Shown here: piece after piece, positions 1 to 10,320 of the stretch
Layout: every line of letters begins with the position of its first letter
Position numbering within the stretch: the stretch's first letter is position 1
Source: Zobellia galactanivorans
GTDB taxonomy: Bacteria > Bacteroidota > Bacteroidia > Flavobacteriales > Flavobacteriaceae
Length of the DNA stretch: 64,000 bases
Direction: 5' to 3'
NCBI RefSeq assembly: GCF_000973105.1
Contig: NC_015844.1
Location: 5,328,501 to 5,392,500, forward strand
Made by a program: the position numbers and the translations under genes
The notes under the pieces: generated by a model
What the model was told of the DNA's origin: nothing
Databases searched by the model: none
The model's input: only the letters and a program-made list of their open reading frames with translations

Positions 1-2151
1 CTTATTACCGTTGGTAAGATTAATCACCACTTTATCGAAACTAGGACTCCCGAATTCATATTTTGGGTTTTCCTCGGTTCCCCCGTTCATTTGAAACAAT
101 CCAATTTTCATAAGCACGGCCAAACTGCCCATCAGGCCTTGATCTTCATCCCCGTTATAGCCGGTAGCCGGCGACAATCCTCCAAAAACGGTTTGCGCCA
201 CCTTTCTCGACCAGTATTGGGTCAGGTCGGGCCTATCTAGCTTATTGAATACAAAGGCCGTTTGTATGGAAGGCTGGTTCCCGTAGTTGATGGGGATATT
301 GCGATATTCGGGATGCAGTTCCTGCGAATGTGAACTCCCTGCGGTAAAGCCTAACTTCTCGGCCTGTTCGAATTGCATATTCAATTTTTTGGCAGCTGCT
401 TCCTTCCCTCCCATTAACGCGGCAAGTCCTTCTTGGTCATGGGGTACGAACCATGTGGATTGTGCCCCGTTCGATTCAATAAACCCGTTTTCATGCTCGT
501 ACGGATCGTAATTTTCACGCCATTTGCCCGAAACATCTTTAGGTCGCATCCATCCTACGGAAGCGTCGAATACATTTTTATAATTATCGGAACGCTTCAT
601 GAAATAGGAATAGTCCTCAAGGTATCCTAGCTTTTTTGCCAATTGGGCCAAGGTCCAATCTTGATAGGCATACTCCATGGTCATGCTCGCCCCATCTTGG
701 TGGCCACCGAATCTTCCCTCTGGAATGGGGTGTGGTACATATCCGTTCTCTAAGTAATATTTGAGTCCGCCACCTATCGTTGTATGGTGTTCATACCCTG
801 CTTTGCCCATAATACCACCTAGCATATGGTTTTTCTTTAAAGCTTGGTAAATCCCTTCTAAATCTTCAGTAATCAGACCTTTTTGGATGGCACTTACAAC
901 AAACGGTGTAGACGAAGCACCGGTCATTACATAGGTGTAATTTCCTCCGGATGGCCCCCTTGGCACCATTCCCCCATCTTTATAGTATTGTAGGAGCGAA
1001 TGCACAAATTCTTCCATGATTTCGGGATATACCAAGCCCCAAAGCGTGTTGATGGTCCATTGCGCACCCCAAAAGGAATCGGAATTGTAATGATTGAATT
1101 GAGGCTTTCCACGGTCGTCGAGAGGCAATTGCCCTACTCTAAACTCCTCCCCCGTATTATCGGGGTAGGCCCCATTGACATCGCTGATGATCCTTCGGCC
1201 TTGAAGTCCATGCCACAAATCCGTGTAAAACCTTTTTCTGGCGGTCTCTGTACTGCCCTCGACTTCTATTCGTGCCAGTAGACCGTTCCATTCTTTTCTA
1301 GAATCTTGAACGACCTTATAAAAGTCCCAATGCGGCAATTCGGCATCGATATTCGCCTTGGCATTGGCAACAGAGGTATACGAAATACCGGCTTTCATAA
1401 GAACTTCATCAACACCATCCTTTAAAAAGACCAAATAATTCCCCGTGGTTTCGTCACGTTCTATCGAATCGATCCCAGAATTGAAGTCTATGGCAAAAAA
1501 GAGTTTTACGGGTTTGGGCCTTCTACTTGTTTCAGTGATAAGCAATTCCCCTATCAAGGAACCGTTCCCCACAATTTCAAGTCGTCCGTCAGTATTTTTA
1601 TTAGGCCCCAACATTCCGTTTAAATTAAAAAGTACGGCCGGTCTTTTTCCTTTTTTAGGAAAGGCATATTTATGTAATCCCACACGTGTTGTACTGCTGA
1701 GCTCAACATTGATATTGTACTTTTCCAATTCTAGATAATGATACCCAGGGGAGACCTTTTCCTTGTCATGGTCAAACTTAGACCGAAAATCGGTGAATAT
1801 CTCTTTTCTATTGGTATCATCTATGGTTACCGGCATAACCGACAAACCTGAAAGTTGCCATGCATGGATATGGCTAAACCCCTGAACGGTGTCTACCTTG
1901 TACCTATACCCACTTCCCCAGGCACCATCCACTTCGGTATCGGGACTCAAGTTGACCATTCCGAACGGCCTACTCGCCGACGAAAAGAAGAACCATCTTG
2001 AATTTTCAGTATCGAGCTGAGGGTAGACCATATCTACAGGTTCTACCATCTCAACTGTTTGAGGGCCTTGGTTTTCAGCCCCACAAGACGAGAGTGCAAC
2101 CGCTAATGAGATGCAAATTCCGTATAGGGAAACTTTTGAAAATAAATTCAT
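1..2151 (-). CDS. GH92 family alpha-mannosidase, lipoprotein, C-terminus outside window
   Basis: The frame is open from an ATG at 2149-2151 to the window edge, giving 717 codons without a stop. Translating the minus strand shows a lipoprotein signal (a hydrophobic stretch ending in SSCG), then the GH92 pattern. An SSASRPFGMVNLSPD segment sits near residue 50, a DSFWGAQWTINTLWGLVYPE-like segment in the middle, and GGHQDGASMTMEYAYQDW in the second half, whose Glu matches the family catalytic acid. GYNGDEDQGLMGS matches the conserved Asp-rich loop that carries the base. GH92 enzymes are calcium-dependent exo-alpha-mannosidases, usually periplasmic or on the surface. It is the last gene of the SusC-SusD-GH115-like run, with only 13 bp to the gene upstream. 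The linkage specificity cannot be read from the sequence. Confidence 0.85.
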   Translation of the reverse strand, partial: MNLFSKVSLYGICISLAVALSSCGAENQGPQTVEMVEPVDMVYPQLDTENSRWFFFSSASRPFGMVNLSPDTEVDGAWGSGYRYKVDTVQGFSHIHAWQLSGLSVMPVTIDDTNRKEIFTDFRSKFDHDKEKVSPGYHYLELEKYNINVELSSTTRVGLHKYAFPKKGKRPAVLFNLNGMLGPNKNTDGRLEIVGNGSLIGELLITETSRRPKPVKLFFAIDFNSGIDSIERDETTGNYLVFLKDGVDEVLMKAGISYTSVANAKANIDAELPHWDFYKVVQDSRKEWNGLLARIEVEGSTETARKRFYTDLWHGLQGRRIISDVNGAYPDNTGEEFRVGQLPLDDRGKPQFNHYNSDSFWGAQWTINTLWGLVYPEIMEEFVHSLLQYYKDGGMVPRGPSGGNYTYVMTGASSTPFVVSAIQKGLITEDLEGIYQALKKNHMLGGIMGKAGYEHHTTIGGGLKYYLENGYVPHPIPEGRFGGHQDGASMTMEYAYQDWTLAQLAKKLGYLEDYSYFMKRSDNYKNVFDASVGWMRPKDVSGKWRENYDPYEHENGFIESNGAQSTWFVPHDQEGLAALMGGKEAAAKKLNMQFEQAEKLGFTAGSSHSQELHPEYRNIPINYGNQPSIQTAFVFNKLDRPDLTQYWSRKVAQTVFGGLSPATGYNGDEDQGLMGSLAVLMKIGLFQMNGGTEENPKYEFGSPSFDKVVINLTNGNK

Positions 2152-2164
2152 ATAAAGAGTTTCT

Positions 2165-4216
2165 TTAGCTTTTTGTATTAAGGTTTAAGGTGATTTGATC
2201 TAACATTTGAAAAGTTGGGAAGCCATTGTTGGGCCTTCTTATTTCAGGGTTGTACCAATTCTTCCATTTTACTTCTTTGTCACCGGTTTTTCGGTTACGA
2301 TAAATGATCTCCAGTTGTTCTTTTGCTTGTGGCAACAAGGCTTGGGCATCGTTCAAAAACTTATCGTCACCCGTGTCTTCGAACTGTTTCTTAAAGACGG
2401 ACATGTCGTGCAGGGTTTGTTCAAAATCGACCAAATCTTGATAAAGGCGAGCAGGAAGATAGATATAGTCGTGGTAAAAATTCTTGTTCCTCTTCACTTT
2501 CCCCAATCCTTTTTCGGCTTCTTGAACGGCCCTATTTATTTCTTGCCGTATGAACCTGACACGCTCCAAATCGTTCTCGACCCTTTTATAGTCATGCGCT
2601 ACAGGTAATTTTCCGGGACGTTGAATAGGGCTATCGGATAAATAGGATATGGCTTCCCTTATTTCCCAAAGGTGCTGTACATAGCCTATCCTTTCCTGTT
2701 GTGCCCTGTGTAAATATTTCATCGATGCTACTGCATGTTCGGCACTTTCCCCATCAAAATAGCCTTCCGTCCATTTTTTGTAAAAAGCATCCGCCTCAAA
2801 ACTGTTGGGGGAATTACAAACCTCGGCATAAGCTTCGATGTTTAAAAGAAAGGGTCTAAAATTCTGTCCGTTTACCAGACAAAACGTATCGGCATCATAT
2901 CCTGAGAACATCTCTTTCATTACCGATTCTACTTTTTCAGGATAAGGGTTATGCACGGTATGGTTCAGCCAAAACCCGGCATGCATATAGGTACCGAAAT
3001 CGTAACCATCGGTGGTATCGGGATAATATTCAAAATCGCCAAACCCATGGTCGGACCATGCCACAATCCAATCTTTAGGAGGTCGGAAGCCATCGTTCCA
3101 CATTTCCATTCCATCGGAATAACAAACCAAGACCTTATCGGCATTTGGTTTATAGGCATCCACCAAATCACCAAACGCTTTATATACCTCATTGAACACC
3201 TCTACCTTATCTTCCCCGCAACTACTTTCGTACTCCCAATCCCACACTTGGTGTCTGGGGCGTAAAATAAAAATATCGGTTTTACGCAATGGGGTCTCCT
3301 CTAAATAATAACGCCATGCGGTCAACCAGTCTTCCTTATAATCGGCCCAACAAGTAGCTTTATCGGCCGACATAGGGTGTATTTGATAGCCAAGGGCAAA
3401 ATCTATAGCCACCTTCATCCCTTTTTTCTGTGCGTAGTCTATCATCTTTTCTACATAGGCGATATCTAGCTTGTAATCGGTCAGTTCTTTATATTCCGGA
3501 CGAATAAAAAATTCGGGTCGTCCCAGCATATCAAAAATTTGGATGGCATTGTACCTTAGCCGTACCAATGAATTGATCATTTCGGTATAGCTCTCCCAAT
3601 CGTACGACAGTAAATCGCCCCTATAATTGGCCAACTCATCCACATCGTTTTCAAAGTAGCAAAGCAAGGGTACTTTAGGAGGTGCTATTTTTCTATCCGT
3701 AAAATTAAAGAGGTCTTTTATCGATTTAGGTGTAACTTCCTTACCGGTCCAATATTGCAAGGGATCGATACCCAGCATTTCGTTTGAATAGTCGTAAACC
3801 GCATATTGAAAGCCCTGTACATCGGAACCTGCAATAACGATGACCTCCTCTTCTCCCTGTAACGTTGTTTTCGCCCATATACCTCCCCTAGGACCAGGTG
3901 TTTCTTTTGTAATCTTAATTTTACCCTCCTCGTTCAGCACGGCAATCAGATCATTTGAAGCCGGAGTTCCCAATACGATTACGGCTCCCTTATCGGTAAG
4001 GTCGTTGACATCGGAAACGATATGGACTTTTGCCGATACGGTTTTCTCTAAATCTTGTTTAAAATCGTCAACCGCATTGCGTTCCGTTTCACTTGCCCCT
4101 TTACCTATCACTAAAAAACAGGAAGTTGTCTTTTCTTTGGAGAAGGAATAAAACAAGAGCACACCCAGAACCGCAAGTACTATGAGGATTCGGCTAAATC
4201 GTAACGTTCTTATCAT
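2165..4216 (-). CDS. GH115-like glycoside hydrolase (short form)
   Basis: 683 aa with an N-terminal membrane anchor or signal (residues about 8-25). Residues 30-150 resemble the GH115 N-terminal domain, including the IAGSDVQGFQYAVYDYS segment typical of that family's first domain. The middle has a TIM-barrel-like part with a DKVLVCYSDGMEMWNDGF region and a segment around VNGQNFRPFLLNIEAY that parallels the GH115 strand ending in the LKPMEFPIEF-type motif. GH115 proteins are alpha-glucuronidases and usually exceed 800 aa. This one ends after a helical region and lacks the usual C-terminal domain, so activity and substrate are uncertain. A diverged GH20/GH67-like fold is an alternative. It lies between susD and the GH92 gene and is probably cotranscribed with them. 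Confidence 0.55.
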   Translation of the reverse strand: MIRTLRFSRILIVLAVLGVLLFYSFSKEKTTSCFLVIGKGASETERNAVDDFKQDLEKTVSAKVHIVSDVNDLTDKGAVIVLGTPASNDLIAVLNEEGKIKITKETPGPRGGIWAKTTLQGEEEVIVIAGSDVQGFQYAVYDYSNEMLGIDPLQYWTGKEVTPKSIKDLFNFTDRKIAPPKVPLLCYFENDVDELANYRGDLLSYDWESYTEMINSLVRLRYNAIQIFDMLGRPEFFIRPEYKELTDYKLDIAYVEKMIDYAQKKGMKVAIDFALGYQIHPMSADKATCWADYKEDWLTAWRYYLEETPLRKTDIFILRPRHQVWDWEYESSCGEDKVEVFNEVYKAFGDLVDAYKPNADKVLVCYSDGMEMWNDGFRPPKDWIVAWSDHGFGDFEYYPDTTDGYDFGTYMHAGFWLNHTVHNPYPEKVESVMKEMFSGYDADTFCLVNGQNFRPFLLNIEAYAEVCNSPNSFEADAFYKKWTEGYFDGESAEHAVASMKYLHRAQQERIGYVQHLWEIREAISYLSDSPIQRPGKLPVAHDYKRVENDLERVRFIRQEINRAVQEAEKGLGKVKRNKNFYHDYIYLPARLYQDLVDFEQTLHDMSVFKKQFEDTGDDKFLNDAQALLPQAKEQLEIIYRNRKTGDKEVKWKNWYNPEIRRPNNGFPTFQMLDQITLNLNTKS

Positions 4217-4313
4217 TTTATGGATTATATACTGGTCTTAGCATTGGGGGCATTTCAAAAAATATGGACAGGAATACCACTCCCGTCCATATTTAACCAA
4301 CTCAAAACTTCAA

Positions 4314-5975
4314 TTAATAACCAGGGTTTTGTTCAATATTGTTATCGGACAGAATAATTTCGCTAGCAGGAATAGGTCTCAATAAATGCACCGATGGATC
4401 AAAAGAACCATGATCGATCACATGGGGATTGTAAAGCTTCATACGCTCCTCTAGTTTGCCCGTTCTTTTTAAATCGTTCCATCTATTGGTTTCCCCTGCA
4501 AGTTCCAAGGCCCTTTCATCCAAGATATCGTCTATGGTTACGGCGGCATAGTGGTTCGCCACGCCCGTAGCACGCTCCCTAACGATGTTCATATGGGAAA
4601 TGGCCATAGCCGGATTACCCGCACCTAGGTAAGCTTCAGCTGCAATCAAATGCGATTCGGCCACCCTGAACACAAAAGTGTCCCTATAACCGCCTTCCGC
4701 CTCATCAAAGCCGACATCGTCGAATTTTTTGAAAATGGGGAAGTTCGTGGTGTTCGTATTCGCCGTATAAAGGTAGTTGACCCCAGGCACGTCTACGGGA
4801 GCATCGTTGTAGTAATACTGATCGGGCTGATAGACATAATATCGGTCTAATTTATCGGCCAACTGATCGGCGGTCAATGCATTCTTAGGAAAATAAGCAA
4901 CCGTATCACCCACGGCAATTATATCGGTACCCACAGAATCTACGACATTGGCGAACAACGTCCTATGAATGGTTGCTTCTTCCCTAGTATCGTTATCATC
5001 GAACAAGGAATAGAAGAACTCGGTAGGCATTGCATTACCATCCCTGAAACCATATGGGTTTTGCCTATTCATTCCAGGCAATTGGTCCACGCTGTACATT
5101 AATATGGAGTGCTTGTTGTTGTTACGGTCTTCGTAATCACCACCTGCACCGTATTGTATGGCAAACAACACTTCATCATTTACCTGGTTGTCGTAGTCGA
5201 ATACCTGGGCGTACGTTTGTGACTTGATATCATAGCCATCAATCGCACTTTCTGACAAGGCGGCGGCTTTTTCAAAATCATCAGAACCGGCAAAGGAGGT
5301 ATAAGCCCTTGTCAGGTATACCTTTGCCAATAAATGCTGGGCCGCCCTTTTCGAAAACCGACCGGTTTCAGGATAGGCCTCTAAATCGGGAATCGCCTCC
5401 TCTAGATCGGTAATGATCTGGGTATAGGTCTCTTCTTCGGTCGAACGGGTGTAATCGGAACTAATTTCCGTAATTTCTTCCAAGGAAATTACAACCCCGC
5501 CAAACTGTTGCACTAGATTGAAATAGGCCAAGGCCCTCAAACCTTTTGCCTGGGCAATACCATTATCACGGGCAGATAGGTTAGAGTCGACCCAAGAGAT
5601 TTCATTGGTAAACCGGTTGACGACTATATTGGCCTTACTGATTACACTGTAATTTCTACCCCATTCGGAAGAGAAGCTACCGTTACTGCTGTTAAGGTTA
5701 AAATAAACGTTCAACGAACTTAAATCGGTACTGATGTTTCCTTGGGTGGTAAAAATATCCGTTCCCAACATGGCTACATCATACCCCTTGTATACCGGTC
5801 TTAGGGCGTCGTAAATACCAACCACCAATCTATCCGCGTTATCTTCCGAAATAAAGTCCTCACCTGTTAGGTTGGTGTAGTTCTCTTCCTCTAAGTAGTC
5901 GTTACAGGAATATGTGGCAAAGCTTAGGGCCAAACCCAATAGCAACCTTCCGATGTTCTTTATATATCTATTCAT
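4314..5975 (-). CDS. SusD/RagB-like outer-membrane glycan-binding lipoprotein
   Basis: 553 aa with a lipoprotein signal whose lipobox ends at Cys24 (ATYSC), followed by NDYLEEE, a common SusD start. The body has the SusD/RagB helical pattern: the early GLRALAYFNLVQQFGG segment, the RAAQHLLAKVYLTRA TPR-like segment, and the C-terminal DERALELAGETNRWNDLKRTGKL motif seen in nearly all family members. It should sit on the cell surface as the lid of the SusC transporter encoded 18 bp upstream. The glycan ligand cannot be deduced, but the downstream GH92 and GH115-like genes point to a mannose- or uronic-acid-containing glycan. Confidence 0.95.
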   Translation of the reverse strand: MNRYIKNIGRLLLGLALSFATYSCNDYLEEENYTNLTGEDFISEDNADRLVVGIYDALRPVYKGYDVAMLGTDIFTTQGNISTDLSSLNVYFNLNSSNGSFSSEWGRNYSVISKANIVVNRFTNEISWVDSNLSARDNGIAQAKGLRALAYFNLVQQFGGVVISLEEITEISSDYTRSTEEETYTQIITDLEEAIPDLEAYPETGRFSKRAAQHLLAKVYLTRAYTSFAGSDDFEKAAALSESAIDGYDIKSQTYAQVFDYDNQVNDEVLFAIQYGAGGDYEDRNNNKHSILMYSVDQLPGMNRQNPYGFRDGNAMPTEFFYSLFDDNDTREEATIHRTLFANVVDSVGTDIIAVGDTVAYFPKNALTADQLADKLDRYYVYQPDQYYYNDAPVDVPGVNYLYTANTNTTNFPIFKKFDDVGFDEAEGGYRDTFVFRVAESHLIAAEAYLGAGNPAMAISHMNIVRERATGVANHYAAVTIDDILDERALELAGETNRWNDLKRTGKLEERMKLYNPHVIDHGSFDPSVHLLRPIPASEIILSDNNIEQNPGY

Positions 5976-5993
5976 TTTCTTAAAATTTTATCT

Positions 5994-8900
5994 TTAGAAT
6001 GCAACTTTTAAACCTATCAAGGTAGTACGTGTCTGAAAGCTCATATTGTATGAGTTTTGCAACCCTGTTTCAGGATCTGGCCCTTCATAATCGGTAAAAG
6101 TGAAAGGGTTTTGAACATCGACCGACAATCTTGCACTAGACATTTTCAACCTATCCAATAGCTCGCTAGGAAAATTATATCCTACCCCGATATTCCCTAT
6201 CTTAACGAAAGACATATCTTCAAACCAGTACTCACCTACATTTGGCGTAACACCAGGCAAGGGGTTTTCCGCATCGGGGTTGTCGGGGGTCCAATACGAA
6301 GTACTTATTTTATTAAATGCAGTCTCACTGGCATTTATATCGTGATGTTGATGAAATTCGGAATGGCCAAAAACTCCCTGTCTCGTATACATCATAACCG
6401 ACATATCAAGGTTTTTATATTTAAAGGTATTGGTCATACCCCCTGTCCAATCGGGTGCCGTTGTACCAATGACCACCTTATCGTTTACGGCATCGATGGC
6501 TCCGTCGTTATTTTGGTCCTTGAATTTGTACTCACCGGGCACCGCCCCATAAACCGCGGCTTCCGTGGCTTCATCTATTTGCCAAATACCCAATTTTTCA
6601 TATGAATAAATGGCGTCAGAAGGTTCTCCTACGATCAAGGCACTGTGTGTACCGAAAACCTGTAATTCTAAATCCCCTTCCAGTTTTAATATTTCATTTT
6701 TGTTTTTGGCAAAGTTCAAACTGGTGTTCCAACTGAAGTTTTCGGTTTGAATGTTTTTGGTGTTCAAGGTAAACTCTACCCCACTGTTTTTCATTGAACC
6801 AAAGTTCCCCACCGCACTATCGAAACCGGTCAACATTAACAGGTCTCTAGAGAATATAGCCCCTTCGGTCTTTTTATCGTACAATTCCAATGAAAAATTG
6901 ACCCTGTTGTTGAGCATTCCAAAATCGAGTCCGAAATTGATCTCTTCTGACTCTTCCCAAGTCAACTTGTTATTGGAGAAGCCGCTAACAATATTCCCGT
7001 TGGTCAAATTATCACCATAGAGGTAATTGGCCCCTTCAAGGAAGGCAAAAGATTGATAAGGCCCTACGGTATTGTAGTTACCCGATTTACCATAACTCAA
7101 CCTTAGTTTTAGGTTAGACAGCCAATCGGCGCCCTGTAGAAATTTCTCTTCACTTGCCCGCCATGCGAATGCTGCAGATGGAAAGAAGTTCCATTTGTTG
7201 CCCTCGGCCAATTTAGAGGCCCCGTCATATCTTCCGGTAAAGGTAAACAAGTACTTGTCGTTAATATTATAGTTTAAACGACCGGCAAATGAAGCCGTGG
7301 TCTCTTTTTGGTAGTACGAGCTATTCTCACGAATATCGGTACCCGCACCTGTATTATAGAAGCCGTGAAAATCAGGAACATTTCTCGTCTCTATATTATT
7401 ACCTTCGAGTTGATCATAATAGACCGAAGCGATCAAAGTAGTACTCAGTTTTTGCTTATCGGTTATATCGAAGTTGAAGTCCGCCGTATTGTCCCAAGTA
7501 TAAGAATTGTTCCAATCCGTACCGTAATAAGCCCTTGTTCTTGAAGGGTCGTTCCTTGCCGCTTTGGTAAGCAAGCCCCTATGCTCCCCGTTTCTTGTAG
7601 TAGATAAGTTGGGAGAAAAAGTTGTTTTCAAGGTTACCTGATCGCTAGCCGCATATTGCAAGTAGAAGTTCGATATCACGTTCAATATCCTTTGGTTGAC
7701 CTTCCAAGCCCCGTTCACCTCATAATAGGGGTTCATAAACCTTGGGTCTTCATCGTCGGGAACCAATATCAATTCCCCATTATCATCATAAGGATCTACG
7801 GTAACGGGCAACCTATAGGCACTTCTAAAAAGTTCCCGACTACCTGATTCTTGCTCCGAATACGAAAGATAGGCGCGTAGACCTATGGTCAATCGGTTTA
7901 TTTTTTTTGACAAAGACACCGATGCGGTATAGCGCTCATAGGCTTGATCATTGCCCACTACGCCCTCATCTTTTAAATAGCCAATAGATCCACTATAGAC
8001 CAATCCATTCTCTCCACCCGACATAGAAACGGTATGGCTGGTCTGCATTGCCGCCCTAGTAATGTAATCTACCCAATCAAAATATCTTCCGTTGGCTATG
8101 TTGTCGGTTTCCCCATTATTAAAAAACTCGGTAGACCGGTTAAGGGTATAATTATTGAAATCCGCGGCCGAAAGGTTTGATGAAGGGTTATTCAACCAAT
8201 CTGTTTTCCATTGTTCAGCCCGCAAGCTATCATCGATAAAATCAACATACTCGCTTCCCGACATGGTATCCGGAAGATTGGTCGCCGTACTGATACCGAA
8301 TGAGGCATCGTAGGAAAACTGGGTCTTCCCTTCTATTCCGTTTTTTGTGGTAATGATTACCACCCCGTTGGCACCTCTTGAACCATAAATGGCGGTTGCT
8401 GAAGCATCCTTTAAGATATCCATTTGCTGGATATCGGCCGGGTTAAGCAAGTTAATGTTATCGAGAAAAATACCATCGACTACATATAGGGGCCTTGATA
8501 AATCTTCCGTTACATTGTCGCTCTGACCATCTTTATTCGCTTGGTTGCTGTTGGTAATTACCGTATTACCCCTAATCCGGATAGACAAGGGCGACCCTGG
8601 TTTTGAGTTCAGCCTTCTTACATCTACACCTGCTACCGTACCCCGTACAGCCTGTCCCAAATCGGTTTTTCGTTGTTCCGTCAATTGCTCCGTTCCGATA
8701 GATGCAACGGCACCGGTCAAATCGGTTTTCTTTACCGAACCGTACCCAATTACCACAACTTCATCAAGTCCCATAGAGGATTCACTCAGTTGAACGGTAT
8801 AGGTCGAGGTACCGGTCAAAGCAACTTCCTTGTCTTCATATCCTATATATGAAACCACTAAAGCCTTATCGGAATCGCCTACCGATATGACAAAATTTCC

Positions 8901-9068
8901 GTCAAAATCAGATACAACACCATTGTTCGTACCTTTTACTAAAACACTGGCACCTGGCAAAGGTATATTAGCCTCATCGACCACAACACCGGAAATCTGT
9001 GTTTGCGCCCATGAAACTGTTGTCACCCCTAAAAGGAGGAATGCCATTAAAAGTCTGAGTTTTTTCAT
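5994..9068 (-). CDS. SusC/RagA-like TonB-dependent transporter
   Basis: 1024 aa. The signal peptide ends at WAQ (residue 21), followed by a carboxypeptidase-regulatory-like domain (about 25-100), then the TonB plug beginning with DEVVVIGYGSVKKTDLTGAV, and a long beta-barrel ending in an aromatic residue (VAF). No N-terminal STN domain is seen, so signalling to an anti-sigma factor is unlikely. It imports oligosaccharides across the outer membrane with the SusD partner 18 bp downstream. It is the first gene of the run 9068 to 1. A TAGGTTTG -7 box lies 28 bp upstream of the start. Confidence 0.96.
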   Translation of the reverse strand: MKKLRLLMAFLLLGVTTVSWAQTQISGVVVDEANIPLPGASVLVKGTNNGVVSDFDGNFVISVGDSDKALVVSYIGYEDKEVALTGTSTYTVQLSESSMGLDEVVVIGYGSVKKTDLTGAVASIGTEQLTEQRKTDLGQAVRGTVAGVDVRRLNSKPGSPLSIRIRGNTVITNSNQANKDGQSDNVTEDLSRPLYVVDGIFLDNINLLNPADIQQMDILKDASATAIYGSRGANGVVIITTKNGIEGKTQFSYDASFGISTATNLPDTMSGSEYVDFIDDSLRAEQWKTDWLNNPSSNLSAADFNNYTLNRSTEFFNNGETDNIANGRYFDWVDYITRAAMQTSHTVSMSGGENGLVYSGSIGYLKDEGVVGNDQAYERYTASVSLSKKINRLTIGLRAYLSYSEQESGSRELFRSAYRLPVTVDPYDDNGELILVPDDEDPRFMNPYYEVNGAWKVNQRILNVISNFYLQYAASDQVTLKTTFSPNLSTTRNGEHRGLLTKAARNDPSRTRAYYGTDWNNSYTWDNTADFNFDITDKQKLSTTLIASVYYDQLEGNNIETRNVPDFHGFYNTGAGTDIRENSSYYQKETTASFAGRLNYNINDKYLFTFTGRYDGASKLAEGNKWNFFPSAAFAWRASEEKFLQGADWLSNLKLRLSYGKSGNYNTVGPYQSFAFLEGANYLYGDNLTNGNIVSGFSNNKLTWEESEEINFGLDFGMLNNRVNFSLELYDKKTEGAIFSRDLLMLTGFDSAVGNFGSMKNSGVEFTLNTKNIQTENFSWNTSLNFAKNKNEILKLEGDLELQVFGTHSALIVGEPSDAIYSYEKLGIWQIDEATEAAVYGAVPGEYKFKDQNNDGAIDAVNDKVVIGTTAPDWTGGMTNTFKYKNLDMSVMMYTRQGVFGHSEFHQHHDINASETAFNKISTSYWTPDNPDAENPLPGVTPNVGEYWFEDMSFVKIGNIGVGYNFPSELLDRLKMSSARLSVDVQNPFTFTDYEGPDPETGLQNSYNMSFQTRTTLIGLKVAF

Positions 9069-9095
9069 TTTAATTTAGTTAGTTGAACATTATAC

Positions 9096-9103
9096 CAAAC
9101 CTA
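9096..9103 (-). promoter_or_regulatory. Candidate -7 box of the susC promoter
   Basis: On the minus strand this reads TAGGTTTG, an exact match to the Bacteroidota -7 consensus TAnnTTTG, a short distance before the susC start at 9068. A well-spaced -33 TTG element is not evident, so the call rests on one box. The rest of 9104-9354 is AT-rich and holds nothing else recognisable. Confidence 0.35.
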
Positions 9104-9354
9104 AGACTCTTGCCCCCGATCCTTATGGACATATTCTCCAAAAACATGGATAGATTTCCCATCCCCTTATTTTACAAGGGTTGCCAAGTATGTTAAATAC
9201 TAATAATTAATTTAAGATATCGTAAAAAAAGAGGGCAAAAACACTAATATTCCTTTTTTTTATTCTAAAAACTGCCAAATCAATTTCAGCCTCTTTTTGT
9301 CAAATTAATAGCTTAACGACGCCCATCCCCCCCTTAAAATCAAATTGAATGCAA

Positions 9355-9389
9355 CAAAAAACCTCTGGGTTCTTACGAATCCCAGAGGT
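9355..9389 (-). terminator. Rho-independent terminator of the DUF1080 gene
   Basis: CCTCTGGG at 9362-9369 pairs with CCCAGAGG at 9381-9388. On the minus strand the hairpin is followed by a run of T. It lies about 60 bp downstream of the stop at 9447 and separates that gene from the susC operon. Confidence 0.8.
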
Positions 9390-9446
9390 CTTAAAGTTTT
9401 AAAACGAGGCCCCTTCTTCAGTGGGCATCAATAACAAATACGCGGT

Positions 9447-10232
9447 TTACAATTTCCTCAACCAGATATTTCTAAACTGTGTCTTATTGCCATGGTCTTG
9501 CAATGAAATAACATCATCGCCATGTGCGGAAGGATAATTATGTAGACCGATATAATAGGTATTTCCATTTATAACACTGTGGTTTTGAACAAGAACCCCA
9601 TTATGAAGTACGGTAATCGTAGCTTTAGAATCTAACCTACCATCTTCTTTAAAACGTGGAGCCCTGTAGATTATATCATACGTATTCCACTCCAAGGGAC
9701 TGCGCATGGCGTTGACCAAGGGTGCATGGTCTTTATAAATGCTTCCTGCCTGACCGTTACGGTAGGTTCTGTTGTTATATGAATCCAAAATTTGGAGTTC
9801 GTACCTGTTCTGTAAAAATACACCGCTATTTCCACGTCCTTGGCTTTCTCCCTCTACCTTATCGGGAGCACTGAACTCTATATGCAACTGGCAATCGCCA
9901 AATTTCATTTTTGTACTAATCCCTCCGGAACCCGGTACGACTTCAAAGTGGTCATTGTCCACTATTTTCCAAGGGGCAGGCTTGGTATTATCTTTTTGGC
10001 TTACCCACTGGTCAAGATTGCTTCCATCGAACAAAATGATGGCATCGGAAGGGGCATCCCCTAGCTTTTCACCTGGGGTTACCACCGGAACTTCCGGTTC
10101 CCAGATTTCGGTCATCTGAGGCTTCATGGGCATAGGAGAAACTTCGGGAGGGGTACTGGAGTGTTTTTGTGCCGAAAGCTGTATGGAGAACAAACAGGCC
10201 AAGGCACATACTAGTGATAATTTTGAATTCAT
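9447..10232 (-). CDS. DUF1080 (3-keto-disaccharide hydrolase type) secreted protein
   Basis: 261 aa with a signal peptide ending near SAQ (residue 21). Residues 60-260 form a jelly-roll domain of the DUF1080 type: IILFDGSNLDQWVS at the start, then GDCQLHIEFSAP, GNSGVFLQNRYELQILDS and the final GNKTQFRNIWLRKL. Members of this family are periplasmic, and some hydrolyse 3-keto-glycosides. It is single, between its own terminator and the aminotransferase gene. Many PULs carry DUF1080 genes, so a link to the susC operon is possible but not shown. Confidence 0.85.
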   Translation of the reverse strand: MNSKLSLVCALACLFSIQLSAQKHSSTPPEVSPMPMKPQMTEIWEPEVPVVTPGEKLGDAPSDAIILFDGSNLDQWVSQKDNTKPAPWKIVDNDHFEVVPGSGGISTKMKFGDCQLHIEFSAPDKVEGESQGRGNSGVFLQNRYELQILDSYNNRTYRNGQAGSIYKDHAPLVNAMRSPLEWNTYDIIYRAPRFKEDGRLDSKATITVLHNGVLVQNHSVINGNTYYIGLHNYPSAHGDDVISLQDHGNKTQFRNIWLRKL

Positions 10233-10320
10233 AATGAGATTACATTTTGTTTTGATTCAGTATAGTTCTATAAAAAACTAAATATAGCTATAACCGACCA
10301 AAATCATCGAAATAAAATTG

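Noticed and set aside
287-1738. Several plus-strand frames of 60-100 codons
   Set aside because: They lie opposite the GH92 gene, which has clear family motifs on the minus strand.
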